DNA of 64,000 bases. It comes from Anabaena sp. UHCC 0187 (lineage in GTDB: Bacteria > Cyanobacteriota > Cyanobacteriia > Cyanobacteriales > Nostocaceae). Position numbers and translations under genes: made by a program. Location of the stretch: positions 191,146-255,145 of the forward strand of contig NZ_VILB01000011.1 in the NCBI RefSeq assembly GCF_009712035.1, written 5' to 3'. Of the stretch, positions 11,873 to 21,085 are shown piece by piece. The notes beneath the pieces are model-generated. The model ran no database searches, was not told the DNA's origin, and was given only the letters and a program-made list of their open reading frames with translations. Within the stretch, counting starts at the first letter, position 1. Every line of letters starts with the position of its first letter.

Positions 11873-11986
11873 TTGAGTAATAAATATAACTTTGCGTACC
11901 AGATGGCTTTGTCTACTTTGGCAATGGTATTTGCTGTTGCTCCTGTTTATGCTTTACCGGGGGAAAATACTAATACTGTGGTGTAG
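11873..11986 (+). CDS. Small exported peptide reading frame or 5' gene remnant
   Basis: A 37-codon frame starting at TTG with AGAAGAGA a few bases upstream. It encodes MSNKYNFAYQMALSTLAMVF, then AVAPVYA, a convincing signal peptide with a cleavage site after VYA, leaving only a ten-residue tail (LPGENTNTVV) before TAG. Continuing in frame past the stop hits a second stop after four codons. It is either a genuine micro-secreted peptide or the preserved start of a degraded gene for an exported protein. There is no homology I can name, and the signal peptide is the only evidence. Confidence 0.35.
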   Translation: MSNKYNFAYQMALSTLAMVFAVAPVYALPGENTNTVV

Positions 11987-12105
11987 CGATTTTATGAATA
12001 ACCGTCACTACACCTTCAATAAATATCGACGATACTCAGTAGTAATAGACTTTAACTCAAATTGTCTGAAGATGAACCTGTCAAAGAGTATATTAGTACC
12101 AGGAT

Positions 12106-13056
12106 TTAACTTCGACCATCTACACAAGCAATCCATTTTCCTTCATGGATGAAATGAGCGTCAATGTGGTGCATACCACTACTATTCCAACCAGAACCAC
12201 TTGGTTTCAATACTAAACTTTGTTCAACTTCTCGTTCTTGATAACTTGTAGTCGTTAACTCGGTAATCTCAAATGCTCTTACCTGAGTACCATAAGCTGG
12301 CTGACAGTCTTGGGCAAAACGAAAAATCTGATCGTTCATTACCAAAACTCTACCGGCTGGTCTAGCTATATGTGCATTGTTACTGACAATTGGACTCTTT
12401 GGGTGTTCCAACCAAGAACCGAGCAAATCCTCTGCATAGTAAAGACGCAGGGTATCATGTTTGTGATCAGCATTAGTTTCAGCAAACATCCACCATTTGT
12501 CAGCGTAACGGAAAATAGAGGAATCTACAAAAAATCCATCATTAAGGAGATTGCCAACGAAACTCCATTCTGTAGGAAAATTTGATGCTTTGTAAAGTCG
12601 GATTGAGTTTGCTTGATAACTTTCTGGAATCAAGTAATATTCATTATTCCATTCAAAAACGTATGGATAAGATAAGTGAAATGGTTCGGCAATTACAATC
12701 TGTTCATATTTCCAATTAGTTCCATCTTCACTCGTTGCAAATGCAATTTCTCCTCGACGTATACCGTTATTTAAAACCTCAAAAAACATAAGCCAGGTTA
12801 AACCAACTTTAATCATAAAGGGGTCTGCAACAAATGCAGCTCTAACATCAGATACATCTTGGTGAGTCAGGACTGGATTTTTTACATTTGCAGGTGCAGT
12901 TAAATTAAAAGGAGAATCACCAAAATAAATCCCAATAGACCACATATTTCTATTAATTAAGCTACTTATTAAGAGTAATTGATTAGCTATGGATTTAGGA
13001 AGGCTATTAACTAACTTATAGTAGGGCTTTCTAATGGTTTTTTTGAGAAATTTCAT
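12106..13056 (-). CDS. GINT1-like beta-propeller protein (GH43/GT-associated)
   Basis: 316 residues resembling the N-terminal domain of glucosamine inositolphosphorylceramide transferase (GINT1) proteins and five-bladed GH43-like propellers. Repeated blades carry motifs such as VADPFMI, FEWNNEYYLIPES, FVDSSIFRYADKWWMFAETN and ARPAGRV, in which acidic residues would face a central sugar-binding site. There is a short basic N-terminus with a possible hydrophobic stretch but no clear signal peptide. It starts 63 bases from, and divergent to, the DUF218 gene, at the edge of the polysaccharide gene region. A role in modifying or transferring sugars is inferred; the reaction is unknown. Confidence 0.6.
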   Translation of the reverse strand: MKFLKKTIRKPYYKLVNSLPKSIANQLLLISSLINRNMWSIGIYFGDSPFNLTAPANVKNPVLTHQDVSDVRAAFVADPFMIKVGLTWLMFFEVLNNGIRRGEIAFATSEDGTNWKYEQIVIAEPFHLSYPYVFEWNNEYYLIPESYQANSIRLYKASNFPTEWSFVGNLLNDGFFVDSSIFRYADKWWMFAETNADHKHDTLRLYYAEDLLGSWLEHPKSPIVSNNAHIARPAGRVLVMNDQIFRFAQDCQPAYGTQVRAFEITELTTTSYQEREVEQSLVLKPSGSGWNSSGMHHIDAHFIHEGKWIACVDGRS

Positions 13057-13119
13057 TGTGAATTACAATATAAACAACAAGGAAGTTTTGTGAGATAACA
13101 AACGAAGAAGGCGATTTGA

Positions 13120-13761
13120 ATGAAAAACCGTAAACATGGGTTACGAAAAAACCATTTTCAAGAAAAATTGCGTTTTTACTTCAAGCGCAAACAAGGACGG
13201 TTAATCTTAGTTTTAATTGCTTTACTAGTTTTGATTAGTATTATTCCTGTTAGGCTAGTGGTTGCACTCCATCTAGCTCCAATTCCGCAGGCCATTTTTG
13301 TGTTAGGGAGTGATAGTGAACGGATGGAATTTGCTGGTCGCTTTTGGCAAATTCACAAAAATTTGGATATTTGGGTTTCTGATTATGCCTGGCACTTAGA
13401 AATTAACCGCCGTATTTTCCAAAAGTTTAATATTCCAAGGCGACAGTTACATTTGGATGGTAGAGCTACAGATACCGTAACTAATTTTACAACTTTGGCA
13501 GAAGATTTTGTTGTCCAAAAGTTTAACCATATTTACCTGATTACCTCGGATTATCACATGAGCAGAGCAAAAGCGATCGCGTCAATAGTTTTGGGAAGTC
13601 GCGGGGTTATTGTCACCCCAGTTGTAGTACCTTCAACAGGAGTTGAATTTGAATCCTGGGTACACATTTTACGAGATTGCGCTCGCTCAGTAATTTGGAT
13701 TGCGACTGGTCGAACTGGTGCCAGCTTTAACCCCAAAATTAAATTGAATGAATTTATTTGA
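13120..13761 (+). CDS. DUF218 (YdcF/ElyC/SanA-like) membrane protein
   Basis: 213 residues with one N-terminal membrane segment (about 28-50) after a basic stretch, then a DUF218 domain. Visible family motifs are IFVLGSDSERMEFA, the RATDTVTNFTTLAEDF loop and YLITSDYHMSRAKAI. ElyC/SanA-type members act in envelope biogenesis, often around undecaprenyl-linked intermediates, which fits its place in a polysaccharide region. Its last 75 bases overlap the 3' end of the convergent glycosyltransferase gene on the other strand. Confidence 0.82.
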   Translation: MKNRKHGLRKNHFQEKLRFYFKRKQGRLILVLIALLVLISIIPVRLVVALHLAPIPQAIFVLGSDSERMEFAGRFWQIHKNLDIWVSDYAWHLEINRRIFQKFNIPRRQLHLDGRATDTVTNFTTLAEDFVVQKFNHIYLITSDYHMSRAKAIASIVLGSRGVIVTPVVVPSTGVEFESWVHILRDCARSVIWIATGRTGASFNPKIKLNEFI

Positions 13762-14871
13762 TTCTTGATTGAATATGTTCTCGTACACTATTTTGGTTTC
13801 ATTTATCATCCGCTCAACTGTAAATTCTTGCTCAAATTTTTGTCTACCCGCTTCACCCATTTGCTGACGAAGTTCGGGAGACTCAATCAGAGTTTGTAAT
13901 GCTTTAGCCAGTGCATCTATATCTTTAGGCGGTACTAATAAGCCTGTTTTTCCATTTTCAACTTCTTCTGGAATACCATTTACGTTAGTTGCCACAACAG
14001 GTAGACCAGCACGCATAGCTTCTAGAATACTGATAGGCAGACCTTCATAATGGGTACTGAGAATAAAGATTTGAGATTGGGCTAATAAATCGGGTACGTC
14101 TCTACGATCGCCCAAAAAAGAAACCTGCTCAGTAATACCCAAGGAATTAGCTAAAGCTTTGCAAGATTCCAGGGAAGAACCACTACCAACTAAGTCCAGA
14201 TGGATACAAGGGTTTTGGAGTTGAGCGATCGCTTGAAGTAATGTACTGTGATCTTTTTGTTCATTAAAACGTGCCACCATAATCAGTTGAGGTGGCTGTT
14301 GTGAAGGATTAGCAATAGTCACAGGAATGTTAGCAATGCCATTGTGAACAGTCCGGAGTGAATTTTGATTACCAACTCTAAGACTTAGAGCTAGTTGGCG
14401 ATCGCTTTCAGAGACACAAATTAGCTTCGCAGACAGTGGTGCCAATAATTTTTCAGCTATCAGTGCCACGGTTCGCTGAAGTGGAGGAGTTCCCTGAGTA
14501 AAACCCCAACCATGCGCCGTGAAGATAACAGGTGTCTTGGATATGCATCCAGAAATACGTGCTATAACGCCAGCTTTACTACTATGTGCATGAATGATAT
14601 CAGGTTTAATTTTATTAATCAATGAAATACATTCTTTGATAGCGAGAAATTCACCTGAGAATTTAATATCACGACTTAAGTTAGAAATTAAATGTAAAGG
14701 AACATCTAAATCACTAACAAATTCTGTAAGTAACCCTAATTGACTAGTTGCTAGGTGAATTTCATAGTCTTTGCAAAAATTTTTGATTAAATCATAAACA
14801 TTTTTCTGAGCGCCACCAAGCTCTGATTTTGTAATGATATAAAGTAAGACAGGTTTTTTGGAATATTTCAT
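13687..14871 (-). CDS. Glycosyltransferase family 4
   Basis: 394 residues from the ATG at 14871, preferred over the in-frame codon at 14907 because GAGGTG lies eight bases before it and MKYSKKPVLLYIITKSELGG is the usual GT4 opening. It is a GT-B-fold retaining glycosyltransferase. The N-terminal half has IIHAHSSKAGVIARI and FTAHGWGF. The C-terminal half has VARFNEQKDH and the nucleotide-sugar motif EGLPISILEAM with the E-x7-E pair. It is cytoplasmic or membrane-associated and adds one sugar to a lipid-linked repeat unit. About 25 C-terminal codons overlap the convergent DUF218 gene and are not part of the fold. Confidence 0.9.
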   Translation of the reverse strand: MKYSKKPVLLYIITKSELGGAQKNVYDLIKNFCKDYEIHLATSQLGLLTEFVSDLDVPLHLISNLSRDIKFSGEFLAIKECISLINKIKPDIIHAHSSKAGVIARISGCISKTPVIFTAHGWGFTQGTPPLQRTVALIAEKLLAPLSAKLICVSESDRQLALSLRVGNQNSLRTVHNGIANIPVTIANPSQQPPQLIMVARFNEQKDHSTLLQAIAQLQNPCIHLDLVGSGSSLESCKALANSLGITEQVSFLGDRRDVPDLLAQSQIFILSTHYEGLPISILEAMRAGLPVVATNVNGIPEEVENGKTGLLVPPKDIDALAKALQTLIESPELRQQMGEAGRQKFEQEFTVERMINETKIVYENIFNQESNKFIQFNFGVKAGTSSTSRNPNY

Positions 14872-14945
14872 ACACAGCACCTCACCTAAGTTACAAAATT
14901 GTGACAAAGAATATTAGATTTTTGATTTTGTGGAAAAGTAGACAA

Positions 14946-14974
14946 GGAAAGGAAGATAAGGGAAATTCCTTTCC
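14946..14974. other. Inverted repeat between two glycosyltransferase genes
   Basis: Perfect 9-base arms GGAAAGGAA (14946-14954) and TTCCTTTCC (14966-14974) with an 11-base loop. It is located in the 183-base gap after the GT2 gene. No T tract follows on the minus strand, so termination is uncertain. Confidence 0.5.
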
Positions 14975-15054
14975 CCGTGTTACTGAATTATGGGATGATT
15001 TAGCCAAATTGGGAACGAATTTTCAAGAGTTTTAACCGCCAATTCATCCCCCAT

Positions 15055-15903
15055 TTATGCAACGCCAGATTTGCGATATTCCAAAGTTTTTTCTTTTGAG
15101 CCACCTAACAAACGGCGCACAAATGACTTTAATTGATTCGGTGCATATAAATATACAAACCGTCCTATAGGATAAATGCCCATCCATAATGGCAAATTCA
15201 GTTCCCGAATGGCTTGCCACTGTACACCAGCTAACTGTTTTTGACGATAGGAATATTCAAAATTACGATGAAAAAAACTTTTTGGGTGAACCCAATGTGT
15301 ACCTAAATTTTCGGGAATACTTGCCAAAAGCCAACCATGCTTGGCAAATGTAATCCACAACCGTAAATCTTCTACACCTCCCTCCACATCAGGATATCCT
15401 CCGGCTTGCAACAAAGCTTGTTTCCTGAAAGTGGCTAGTGTAAAAGCAAAAGGTACGCATTTTGCCATCGTCTTTATAAGTTGATCATGCTCAGTTGCAG
15501 GCATTCTGACATAACGTTCTTTTCGATTCTCGTCTTCTACGATGTAATTACATCCAACAACGCCAACTTCTGGATGAGCATCTAAAAATTCAACTTGCAA
15601 ACTTAAACGCTCTGGATAGCTAATGTCATCAAAATCTTGGTTAGCTATATATTCTCCTTGGGCTTTTTCAATGGCATAGTTCAGAGCCTTTGTACGACCT
15701 AAGTGTCCAGAGGTAAAAATCTTAACTCGACTATCTTTTTGTGCAACTTTTGCCAGCATTTCTGATGTTGCATCTGTAGAGCCATCATCTACAATAATCC
15801 ATTCAAAATTACTGTATGTTTGATTCAAAATACTAGGAATTGCTCTATCAAAATATTGCTGTCCATTATAGACTGTGGTGACAACTGAAAGTTTTTTCGA
15901 CAT
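15055..15903 (-). CDS. Glycosyltransferase family 2
   Basis: 282 residues from the ATG at 15903 (MSKKLSVVTTVYNGQQYFD); an in-frame start five codons upstream is possible but adds nothing to the fold. GT-A inverting glycosyltransferase: FEWIIVDDGSTDATSEML is the nucleotide-sugar motif and ANQDFDD is the metal-binding DxD-type motif. It is probably the second-sugar enzyme of the exopolysaccharide repeat, working at the inner face of the membrane. It lies between two GT4 genes on the same strand, 35 bases after the upstream one, so they form an operon. Confidence 0.9.
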   Translation of the reverse strand: MSKKLSVVTTVYNGQQYFDRAIPSILNQTYSNFEWIIVDDGSTDATSEMLAKVAQKDSRVKIFTSGHLGRTKALNYAIEKAQGEYIANQDFDDISYPERLSLQVEFLDAHPEVGVVGCNYIVEDENRKERYVRMPATEHDQLIKTMAKCVPFAFTLATFRKQALLQAGGYPDVEGGVEDLRLWITFAKHGWLLASIPENLGTHWVHPKSFFHRNFEYSYRQKQLAGVQWQAIRELNLPLWMGIYPIGRFVYLYAPNQLKSFVRRLLGGSKEKTLEYRKSGVA

Positions 15904-15938
15904 AGAAAATATTTCCAAATTAGTAATTAAAATCTACC

Positions 15939-17078
15939 CTAAATAAAAGCTGTAATCTGACGTTGTTTTAGTAGGTTGCAATATAATTGCTCCCATTGTG
16001 TAACAACTTCTTCTGTGCTGTAGTTAGCAACAACAAATTCTCTCCCTTTTTGCCCCATTTGTAATCGTTCTACCTCTGGTATTGCCATCATTTTAAACAT
16101 TGCTTGAGCTAGTAATTGAGGATTTTTTGATGGTACTAAAAATCCACTTTTGCCATCCAATACTGTCTCTTTTATACCACCAACATCTGTAGAAACTACT
16201 GGTAGTTGTGTTGCTGCTGCTTCTAATAAAACCATTGGCATTCCTTCCCAAGCCGAAGACATTAAATATGCGTCGGCGGCATTCATTAATGCCACTACAT
16301 CGCTCCGAGCGCCTAAAAATCTAACATTTGAATCAATTTGTAGCTCTTTTACTAATTCTTCAATATCTGACTGGAGTTTTCCTATGCCGACAATAATTAA
16401 CAAAGCATTTGGGTTTTGCTGTAATACAATTGCAAATGCTTTGATTGTGGTGGGATAATCTTTCGGTGGATCAAATCGTCCAACTGCCAGCCATGTAAAT
16501 TCATCTCCAAGTCCTAATTTACAACGAATATTACTTCTTAATTCTGAGTCAAATTTAAATTTATTTGTGTTCACAAAGTTAGGAATAAATTTTGCTTTTT
16601 CTCTGGAAACTAATCCTATCTGAATATAACGTTCTACTCCAGCTTTACTTATACAAATTGTCAAATCGCAAAGAAAGTCAGTAAATTTGTAAGCAATTTC
16701 TCGCCAACGCGCACCATTACTTTCATCTATGCTATGAGCTGTAGAGATGATAACTGGAACCCTTGTAAAAAGTCGGACGATTCTGGCTAATAAATTTGCA
16801 TGGAACAAATGAGAATGTAGGATGTGAGGTTGCCAGTCATTGATCAGGTGTATCAATTTCGGAATTACTCTTGGTTCTGGAACACCTCGTGACATATTAA
16901 GAGTCGCAATATCAAATCCGTCAGACTGAGCTTCTAATCCCATGACTCCAAGAGGCACCATTGACACAATCTTAACTTGATGACCTCTCTGAATAAGATT
17001 AGAAGCCAATGCGATTACTTGCTGATCTGCACCCCCTAGACCTAAGCTAGTAGATAGTATTAGAATTCTCGATTTCAT
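15939..17078 (-). CDS. Glycosyltransferase family 4
   Basis: 379-residue GT-B glycosyltransferase. It opens with MKSRILILSTSLGLGGADQQ, the glycine-rich loop of GT4 enzymes. Other motifs are ILHSHLFHANLLARI, WLAVGRFDPPKDY and the E-x7-E segment EGMPMVLLEAA, followed by DVGGIKETVLDGKSGFLV. A GGAGG Shine-Dalgarno lies 11 bases before the ATG. It precedes the GT2 gene by 35 bases and follows the polytopic membrane protein gene by 61 bases, all on the minus strand. The acceptor and sugar are not predictable. Confidence 0.91.
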   Translation of the reverse strand: MKSRILILSTSLGLGGADQQVIALASNLIQRGHQVKIVSMVPLGVMGLEAQSDGFDIATLNMSRGVPEPRVIPKLIHLINDWQPHILHSHLFHANLLARIVRLFTRVPVIISTAHSIDESNGARWREIAYKFTDFLCDLTICISKAGVERYIQIGLVSREKAKFIPNFVNTNKFKFDSELRSNIRCKLGLGDEFTWLAVGRFDPPKDYPTTIKAFAIVLQQNPNALLIIVGIGKLQSDIEELVKELQIDSNVRFLGARSDVVALMNAADAYLMSSAWEGMPMVLLEAAATQLPVVSTDVGGIKETVLDGKSGFLVPSKNPQLLAQAMFKMMAIPEVERLQMGQKGREFVVANYSTEEVVTQWEQLYCNLLKQRQITAFI

Positions 17079-17139
17079 ATGTTATGTTCCTCCGCTTTAT
17101 ATACATTAAACGCAATCAACATTTTTACTAAAAAAACAG

Positions 17140-18393
17140 TTATATATACGGTATCGCAGGAGATTTCCTTGCCTGAACTAATTGTTTTGAGTAGTCTAAT
17201 ATGCTTGTGGTTGTTGTAATTAACATGAGAGTTGAAGGCAGCCTCCATCTTTCAGCACCTCCTGCATTTTTAGTCACGGAGCCAAAAGCAAGGGCAACAA
17301 AAAATAATGAAAGTAATAATAATTTAATACCTTCATTCCTTTTAAAAAGTTTCCAGCCTTTTTTTAGTGCTTGAAAGCATAGTGAAAATAGAATTAATGC
17401 CTGTAGTGAACTACCGGCTGCAAATGCAGTATGGACATTCCAAGGCATTGGTGAAAACATGAAATAGAAACAGTGAATAGGTAAATACCAAATCCAATCA
17501 ACAGGAGTTCTGGGGTAAACACCCTCAAGGTAGCCAGAATTCCCTTCTTCATTATCTCTCATTTCTAAATAACCTAAGGCACTTTCTGAAGATTCAAATA
17601 TCATCCCACTATGATTTCCTTGAGATAATTGCTGATATATACCAACCATCGAAAAAGTGATTAACAGTGTTAGGATAATAGAAATGAAATATAGAATTGG
17701 ACGTATGTAGGGTGAGATTTTTAATTTTCCCACCTGAGTTAAGAATGCTAGTGAAAGAATCGGTATGAAATAGGCTATGTAATGGATTCTTAGATAACAA
17801 CTAAAAAAGATACCTAGACACGTATAAACTTGTACAAATAAGTTATTGCGGGCTTTTGGATAACTAATTATTGCAAGCAAACCAGATATACCAACTAGAA
17901 CTACTAAGACACTAGGTGCAGAGCGCCCAACCTCAATGTTGTAACGCAACCAAGTAGGCCAGAATATAACAATCGCTGCCTGTAACTCACTGAGGTTTTT
18001 CCCGAAGATAATTTGGTTAATCCATACCAATGGAGCAATAGCCGCTACACCTAAAGCTGCATTGAAAGTTCTTATGATCCAAAGGCCAGACTCTCCAAAA
18101 GTATTGAATATCCAGCCGGGATAGAGGATACAATAGAAGGGAACGTGTGGTTCAATATAGCTCAAGGGATCAGTACTTACAGCCTGACTAAATCTTTTAA
18201 AGTAGGGTAAGTAGTCTCCGATATCAGCATCTCCAAAAAAATGTGTCTGCTCCTGAATAAAAATCAAAAATAGCCTGACTATAAATCCTAGAATGACGAT
18301 AAATAAATACTTGTTGAAAAAAGTATTTATCCAAATAAATAGTAAAAGTGTAATTACTGCAACTAATAAAATAGAAGAAAAATTGGAAGCCAT
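17140..18393 (-). CDS. Polytopic membrane protein, GT-C or Wzy-like
   Basis: 417 residues with about ten hydrophobic segments. The first large loop carries the acidic motif FFGDADIGDY, as in GT-C enzymes such as GT39/ArnT-like transferases that use polyprenyl-phosphate sugars. A late NAGGAERWRLPSTL motif resembles the RxRLP signature seen in both GT-C proteins and some polysaccharide polymerases. In the context of Wzx, Wzc and WbaP genes it could be the missing Wzy polymerase or a sugar-modifying GT-C; sequence alone does not decide. AAGGAA precedes the ATG. Confidence 0.65.
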   Translation of the reverse strand: MASNFSSILLVAVITLLLFIWINTFFNKYLFIVILGFIVRLFLIFIQEQTHFFGDADIGDYLPYFKRFSQAVSTDPLSYIEPHVPFYCILYPGWIFNTFGESGLWIIRTFNAALGVAAIAPLVWINQIIFGKNLSELQAAIVIFWPTWLRYNIEVGRSAPSVLVVLVGISGLLAIISYPKARNNLFVQVYTCLGIFFSCYLRIHYIAYFIPILSLAFLTQVGKLKISPYIRPILYFISIILTLLITFSMVGIYQQLSQGNHSGMIFESSESALGYLEMRDNEEGNSGYLEGVYPRTPVDWIWYLPIHCFYFMFSPMPWNVHTAFAAGSSLQALILFSLCFQALKKGWKLFKRNEGIKLLLLSLFFVALAFGSVTKNAGGAERWRLPSTLMLITTTTSILDYSKQLVQARKSPAIPYI

Positions 18394-18613
18394 TTAGTAT
18401 TATTTCCTTGTGATTTTGCAAATTAATTTATGAATTAAGTATCGAAAAAAGCATTACTGTTTTGCAAATTATCATAAAAAAATACCTTATGTAAACTTTG
18501 TTACTTAAAAAACGACTTTTTATTATTTTTAAACTCTATTTTTTTGAAGGCTGCACAGGTAACTCTGATAATCTACCAATACCTTAAAGTTTCTGGATTT
18601 ATTGATTTTTATT

Positions 18614-19423
18614 TTATAAATAACCTCTAATTTTTAGATACTGTAAAATATGATTGTATATTTGATTGATCGTATACCTTCTAACACCTAAAAATATTCT
18701 AATGAAAGAACCAAGACTAGTTCCTCCTACTATTTTTCTTAGAATTTTGTAGTCTATATAGCTAAGTACTTCAGAACTCATTTGATTACCAACCAAGAAT
18801 GAAGTCTGATTCGCGCTCACCCAAAAATTTGAGATGAGCTTATTGGTATATGTAATTTTGTGCTTCTTGAGGATTCTTAAGTAATATTCAAAGTCTTGAG
18901 TATATTTAAACTTTTCATTGAAGTAACCTACATCTTTAATGCAATCTGCACTATAAAAAACAGAAGACTCTGTTGTGAGACAGCCCATTATATACCAAGC
19001 TAACAACCAGGGTGCAGTCCAGGGTCTGTTGGTGTAGAGAACTTTGCCTGACTCTGAAATAAATTGAGTGTTTCCTATAAGGCAAATGAAGGGCTTGTTT
19101 TGGTAGAGTTTTACAACGTATGCAATAGCATCCATTTCATACCAATCATCTGCATTGATGGAGGCAACAATATTACCTTTTGCTAAGTACAAGCCACGAT
19201 TCAAAGCTTCAGTCATCGAGTTGTCTTTCTCAGATACAACTAAAAGTCTGGAATCCTTTTCTTGGTACTTCTTTAATATTTCTAAAGTGTTATCTGATGA
19301 TTTACCATCAATCACAATATATTGAATGTTTTTGTAACTTTGATTAAGTACAGATAAAATTGTTCGTTCAATGGTTTTCTCAGAGTTGAGGCAGGGTGTA
19401 ATAATAGAAACTAAGTTTGACAT
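18614..19423 (-). CDS. Glycosyltransferase family 2
   Basis: 269 residues from the ATG at 19423 (MSNLVSIITPCLNSEKTIE). An in-frame GTG at 19477 would add 18 residues without family support. It is a GT-A fold: IQYIVIDGKSSDNTLEIL is the first motif and ASINADDWYEMDAI contains the metal-binding DD. Further motifs (YTQDFEYYLRILK) resemble WcaA/colanic-acid-type transferases. No good Shine-Dalgarno is visible at either start. It lies between the flippase and the polytopic protein genes on the same strand. Confidence 0.88.
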   Translation of the reverse strand: MSNLVSIITPCLNSEKTIERTILSVLNQSYKNIQYIVIDGKSSDNTLEILKKYQEKDSRLLVVSEKDNSMTEALNRGLYLAKGNIVASINADDWYEMDAIAYVVKLYQNKPFICLIGNTQFISESGKVLYTNRPWTAPWLLAWYIMGCLTTESSVFYSADCIKDVGYFNEKFKYTQDFEYYLRILKKHKITYTNKLISNFWVSANQTSFLVGNQMSSEVLSYIDYKILRKIVGGTSLGSFIRIFLGVRRYTINQIYNHILQYLKIRGYL

Positions 19424-19465
19424 ATTTTTGACACTATTTGAGAAGTATTTTCCAAACAAAATTGA

Positions 19466-19490
19466 CACTCTCCGCACCTAAAGGTGCAGA
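19466..19490. other. Short hairpin between flippase and GT2 genes
   Basis: GCACCT-AA-AGGTGC with flanking CTC/GAG allows a compact stem-loop in the minus-strand transcript just after the flippase stop. Only a short T run follows, so it is at best a weak or partial terminator, or an mRNA stability element. Confidence 0.4.
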
Positions 19491-19495
19491 GATTA

Positions 19496-20995
19496 TTAAG
19501 ACCTCACGAACTTAATAAATAGCCTCCTAATGGCAGAACTAACATTAATATTCTGTTCATAAATAAACCAAACAGTCAAAAGAACTGTCTCTAGAAAAAA
19601 AGTAAATATTTTGACTTCTAATTGACTGGGTAAAAAGAAATTTATCATAATTACTACAAAAAACCATAGTAGCGGATATCGAAGCCATATTAACCATCTT
19701 TTTAAGGGAATAAATAATTGTCGCATTCCAAAAAAAGTTAATAACCAAATTATAAGATATCCACTATTTCCAAGCGATGCTCCCACTAAACCAAATTGAT
19801 TGGCTCCAATAGCTATTAACAATAATGACGAAATCCCACTAATAAGCTGAATAAGCATACATTTATCTGCTGCATTTAATGCCAATAGAAGGTAATAGCC
19901 TACTGCATTTATGGAATAAAGAGAATAAATCATAACTAAAATATAGAATGCAGCTATATTTTCTTTAGAAAATATCCCTGGAATAAACAAATGTAAAACA
20001 TCATCTGCAAGTGTGAATAATCCTGCTCCAATTACTAATGCGATAAAGCTATTAATTTGAAGAGCTTGCTTAACTTGCTTTTGTAACTTTGCCTCATGGG
20101 TATCTAAATTGGCAGCGAGATTGCTTACACTCGGAAGTAAGGGTTGTACAGGTAATGCGGAGAGGGAATTGATTTGTGTAGTAATATCTGTCATTACCGC
20201 ATAAACTCCTAAAGTCTGAGTATCTAGCAAGCTTCCTACAATTAAACGATCGCCTCTAGCAAAAATTATTCCCCCCAACAAGGTTAGCCAACTCATAAGA
20301 CTATATCGAGCTATTGCTAATCCTCTTTTTTGGTTCCAGTTTACGTGCAGTTTCACGTTATGGGTTAAATTTCGTAACACCCAGACATGACTCAATAAAA
20401 TTGCTATAGCTGCTAAAGCTTGCCACTGCATGAGGGCGATTGTCCGTCCTCCTAGCCAAGTCACTATTAACATTCCAAAAGAAAGCAATAGTGACTCAAT
20501 TGTACTGAATAAACTTATCAAGTCATAACGTTGATAGGCTTGTTCTACACCAATCAAAACCCTTTGGAGCAATCGCGCCCACACTACTAACCCACCAATC
20601 TGTAAAGTATGTTGAATTGTTACCTGTTGAACTTGCCCTAATTTAGGAAATAAACTAACAATTGCTTCAGCACCAAATAACAGGGCAATAGCGGCAAGGG
20701 TTGCAAATATTAGCATTCCCCCAAAGGTTACAGTCAATGTCTCTGAAAGAGAATTTGATAAATCATCAGCATCTTCTTTTACTATGTCTTGTGAGACAAA
20801 GACTGTAGTAGCGACAGAAAGCCCAGCCTCAGCTAAATTAACCACTTGCACCACTGCAGAAGCCAGTGTCCACAAACCATATTCCTCAATTCCCAGCATC
20901 CTAATTAGTATGGGAATTGTGAGTACAGCTAGTCCGATTCGGACTACTCCTCCGACTGTGTTGTAAAAACCATTTTTTAGTAAGCTATTTTTCAC
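19496..20995 (-). CDS. Oligosaccharide flippase (Wzx-like)
   Basis: 499-residue polytopic membrane protein of the MOP/polysaccharide transporter superfamily, which flips undecaprenyl-linked oligosaccharide repeat units to the periplasmic face. The N-terminus KNGFYNTVGGVVRIGLAVLT and PILIRMLGIEEYGLWTLASA are typical of RfbX/Wzx proteins, with about 12-14 hydrophobic segments following. The start is a GTG. It sits 90 bases downstream of the Wzc-like gene and upstream of the glycosyltransferases, a normal arrangement for a Wzx/Wzy-dependent cluster. Confidence 0.9.
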   Translation of the reverse strand: MKNSLLKNGFYNTVGGVVRIGLAVLTIPILIRMLGIEEYGLWTLASAVVQVVNLAEAGLSVATTVFVSQDIVKEDADDLSNSLSETLTVTFGGMLIFATLAAIALLFGAEAIVSLFPKLGQVQQVTIQHTLQIGGLVVWARLLQRVLIGVEQAYQRYDLISLFSTIESLLLSFGMLIVTWLGGRTIALMQWQALAAIAILLSHVWVLRNLTHNVKLHVNWNQKRGLAIARYSLMSWLTLLGGIIFARGDRLIVGSLLDTQTLGVYAVMTDITTQINSLSALPVQPLLPSVSNLAANLDTHEAKLQKQVKQALQINSFIALVIGAGLFTLADDVLHLFIPGIFSKENIAAFYILVMIYSLYSINAVGYYLLLALNAADKCMLIQLISGISSLLLIAIGANQFGLVGASLGNSGYLIIWLLTFFGMRQLFIPLKRWLIWLRYPLLWFFVVIMINFFLPSQLEVKIFTFFLETVLLTVWFIYEQNINVSSAIRRLFIKFVRS

Positions 20996-21085
20996 TAAAA
21001 ATATTTTCCTTGGATAAATTACTTTTTCTGAACATAGAAAATAAATTGCTGAAAATTCCGACTAAATGGTTAGAAAAATCCTATA

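Noticed and set aside
11892-12152. 86-codon plus-strand frame near the GINT1-like gene
   Set aside because: It overlaps the better-supported small signal-peptide frame in another phase and runs antisense into the 12106-13056 gene.
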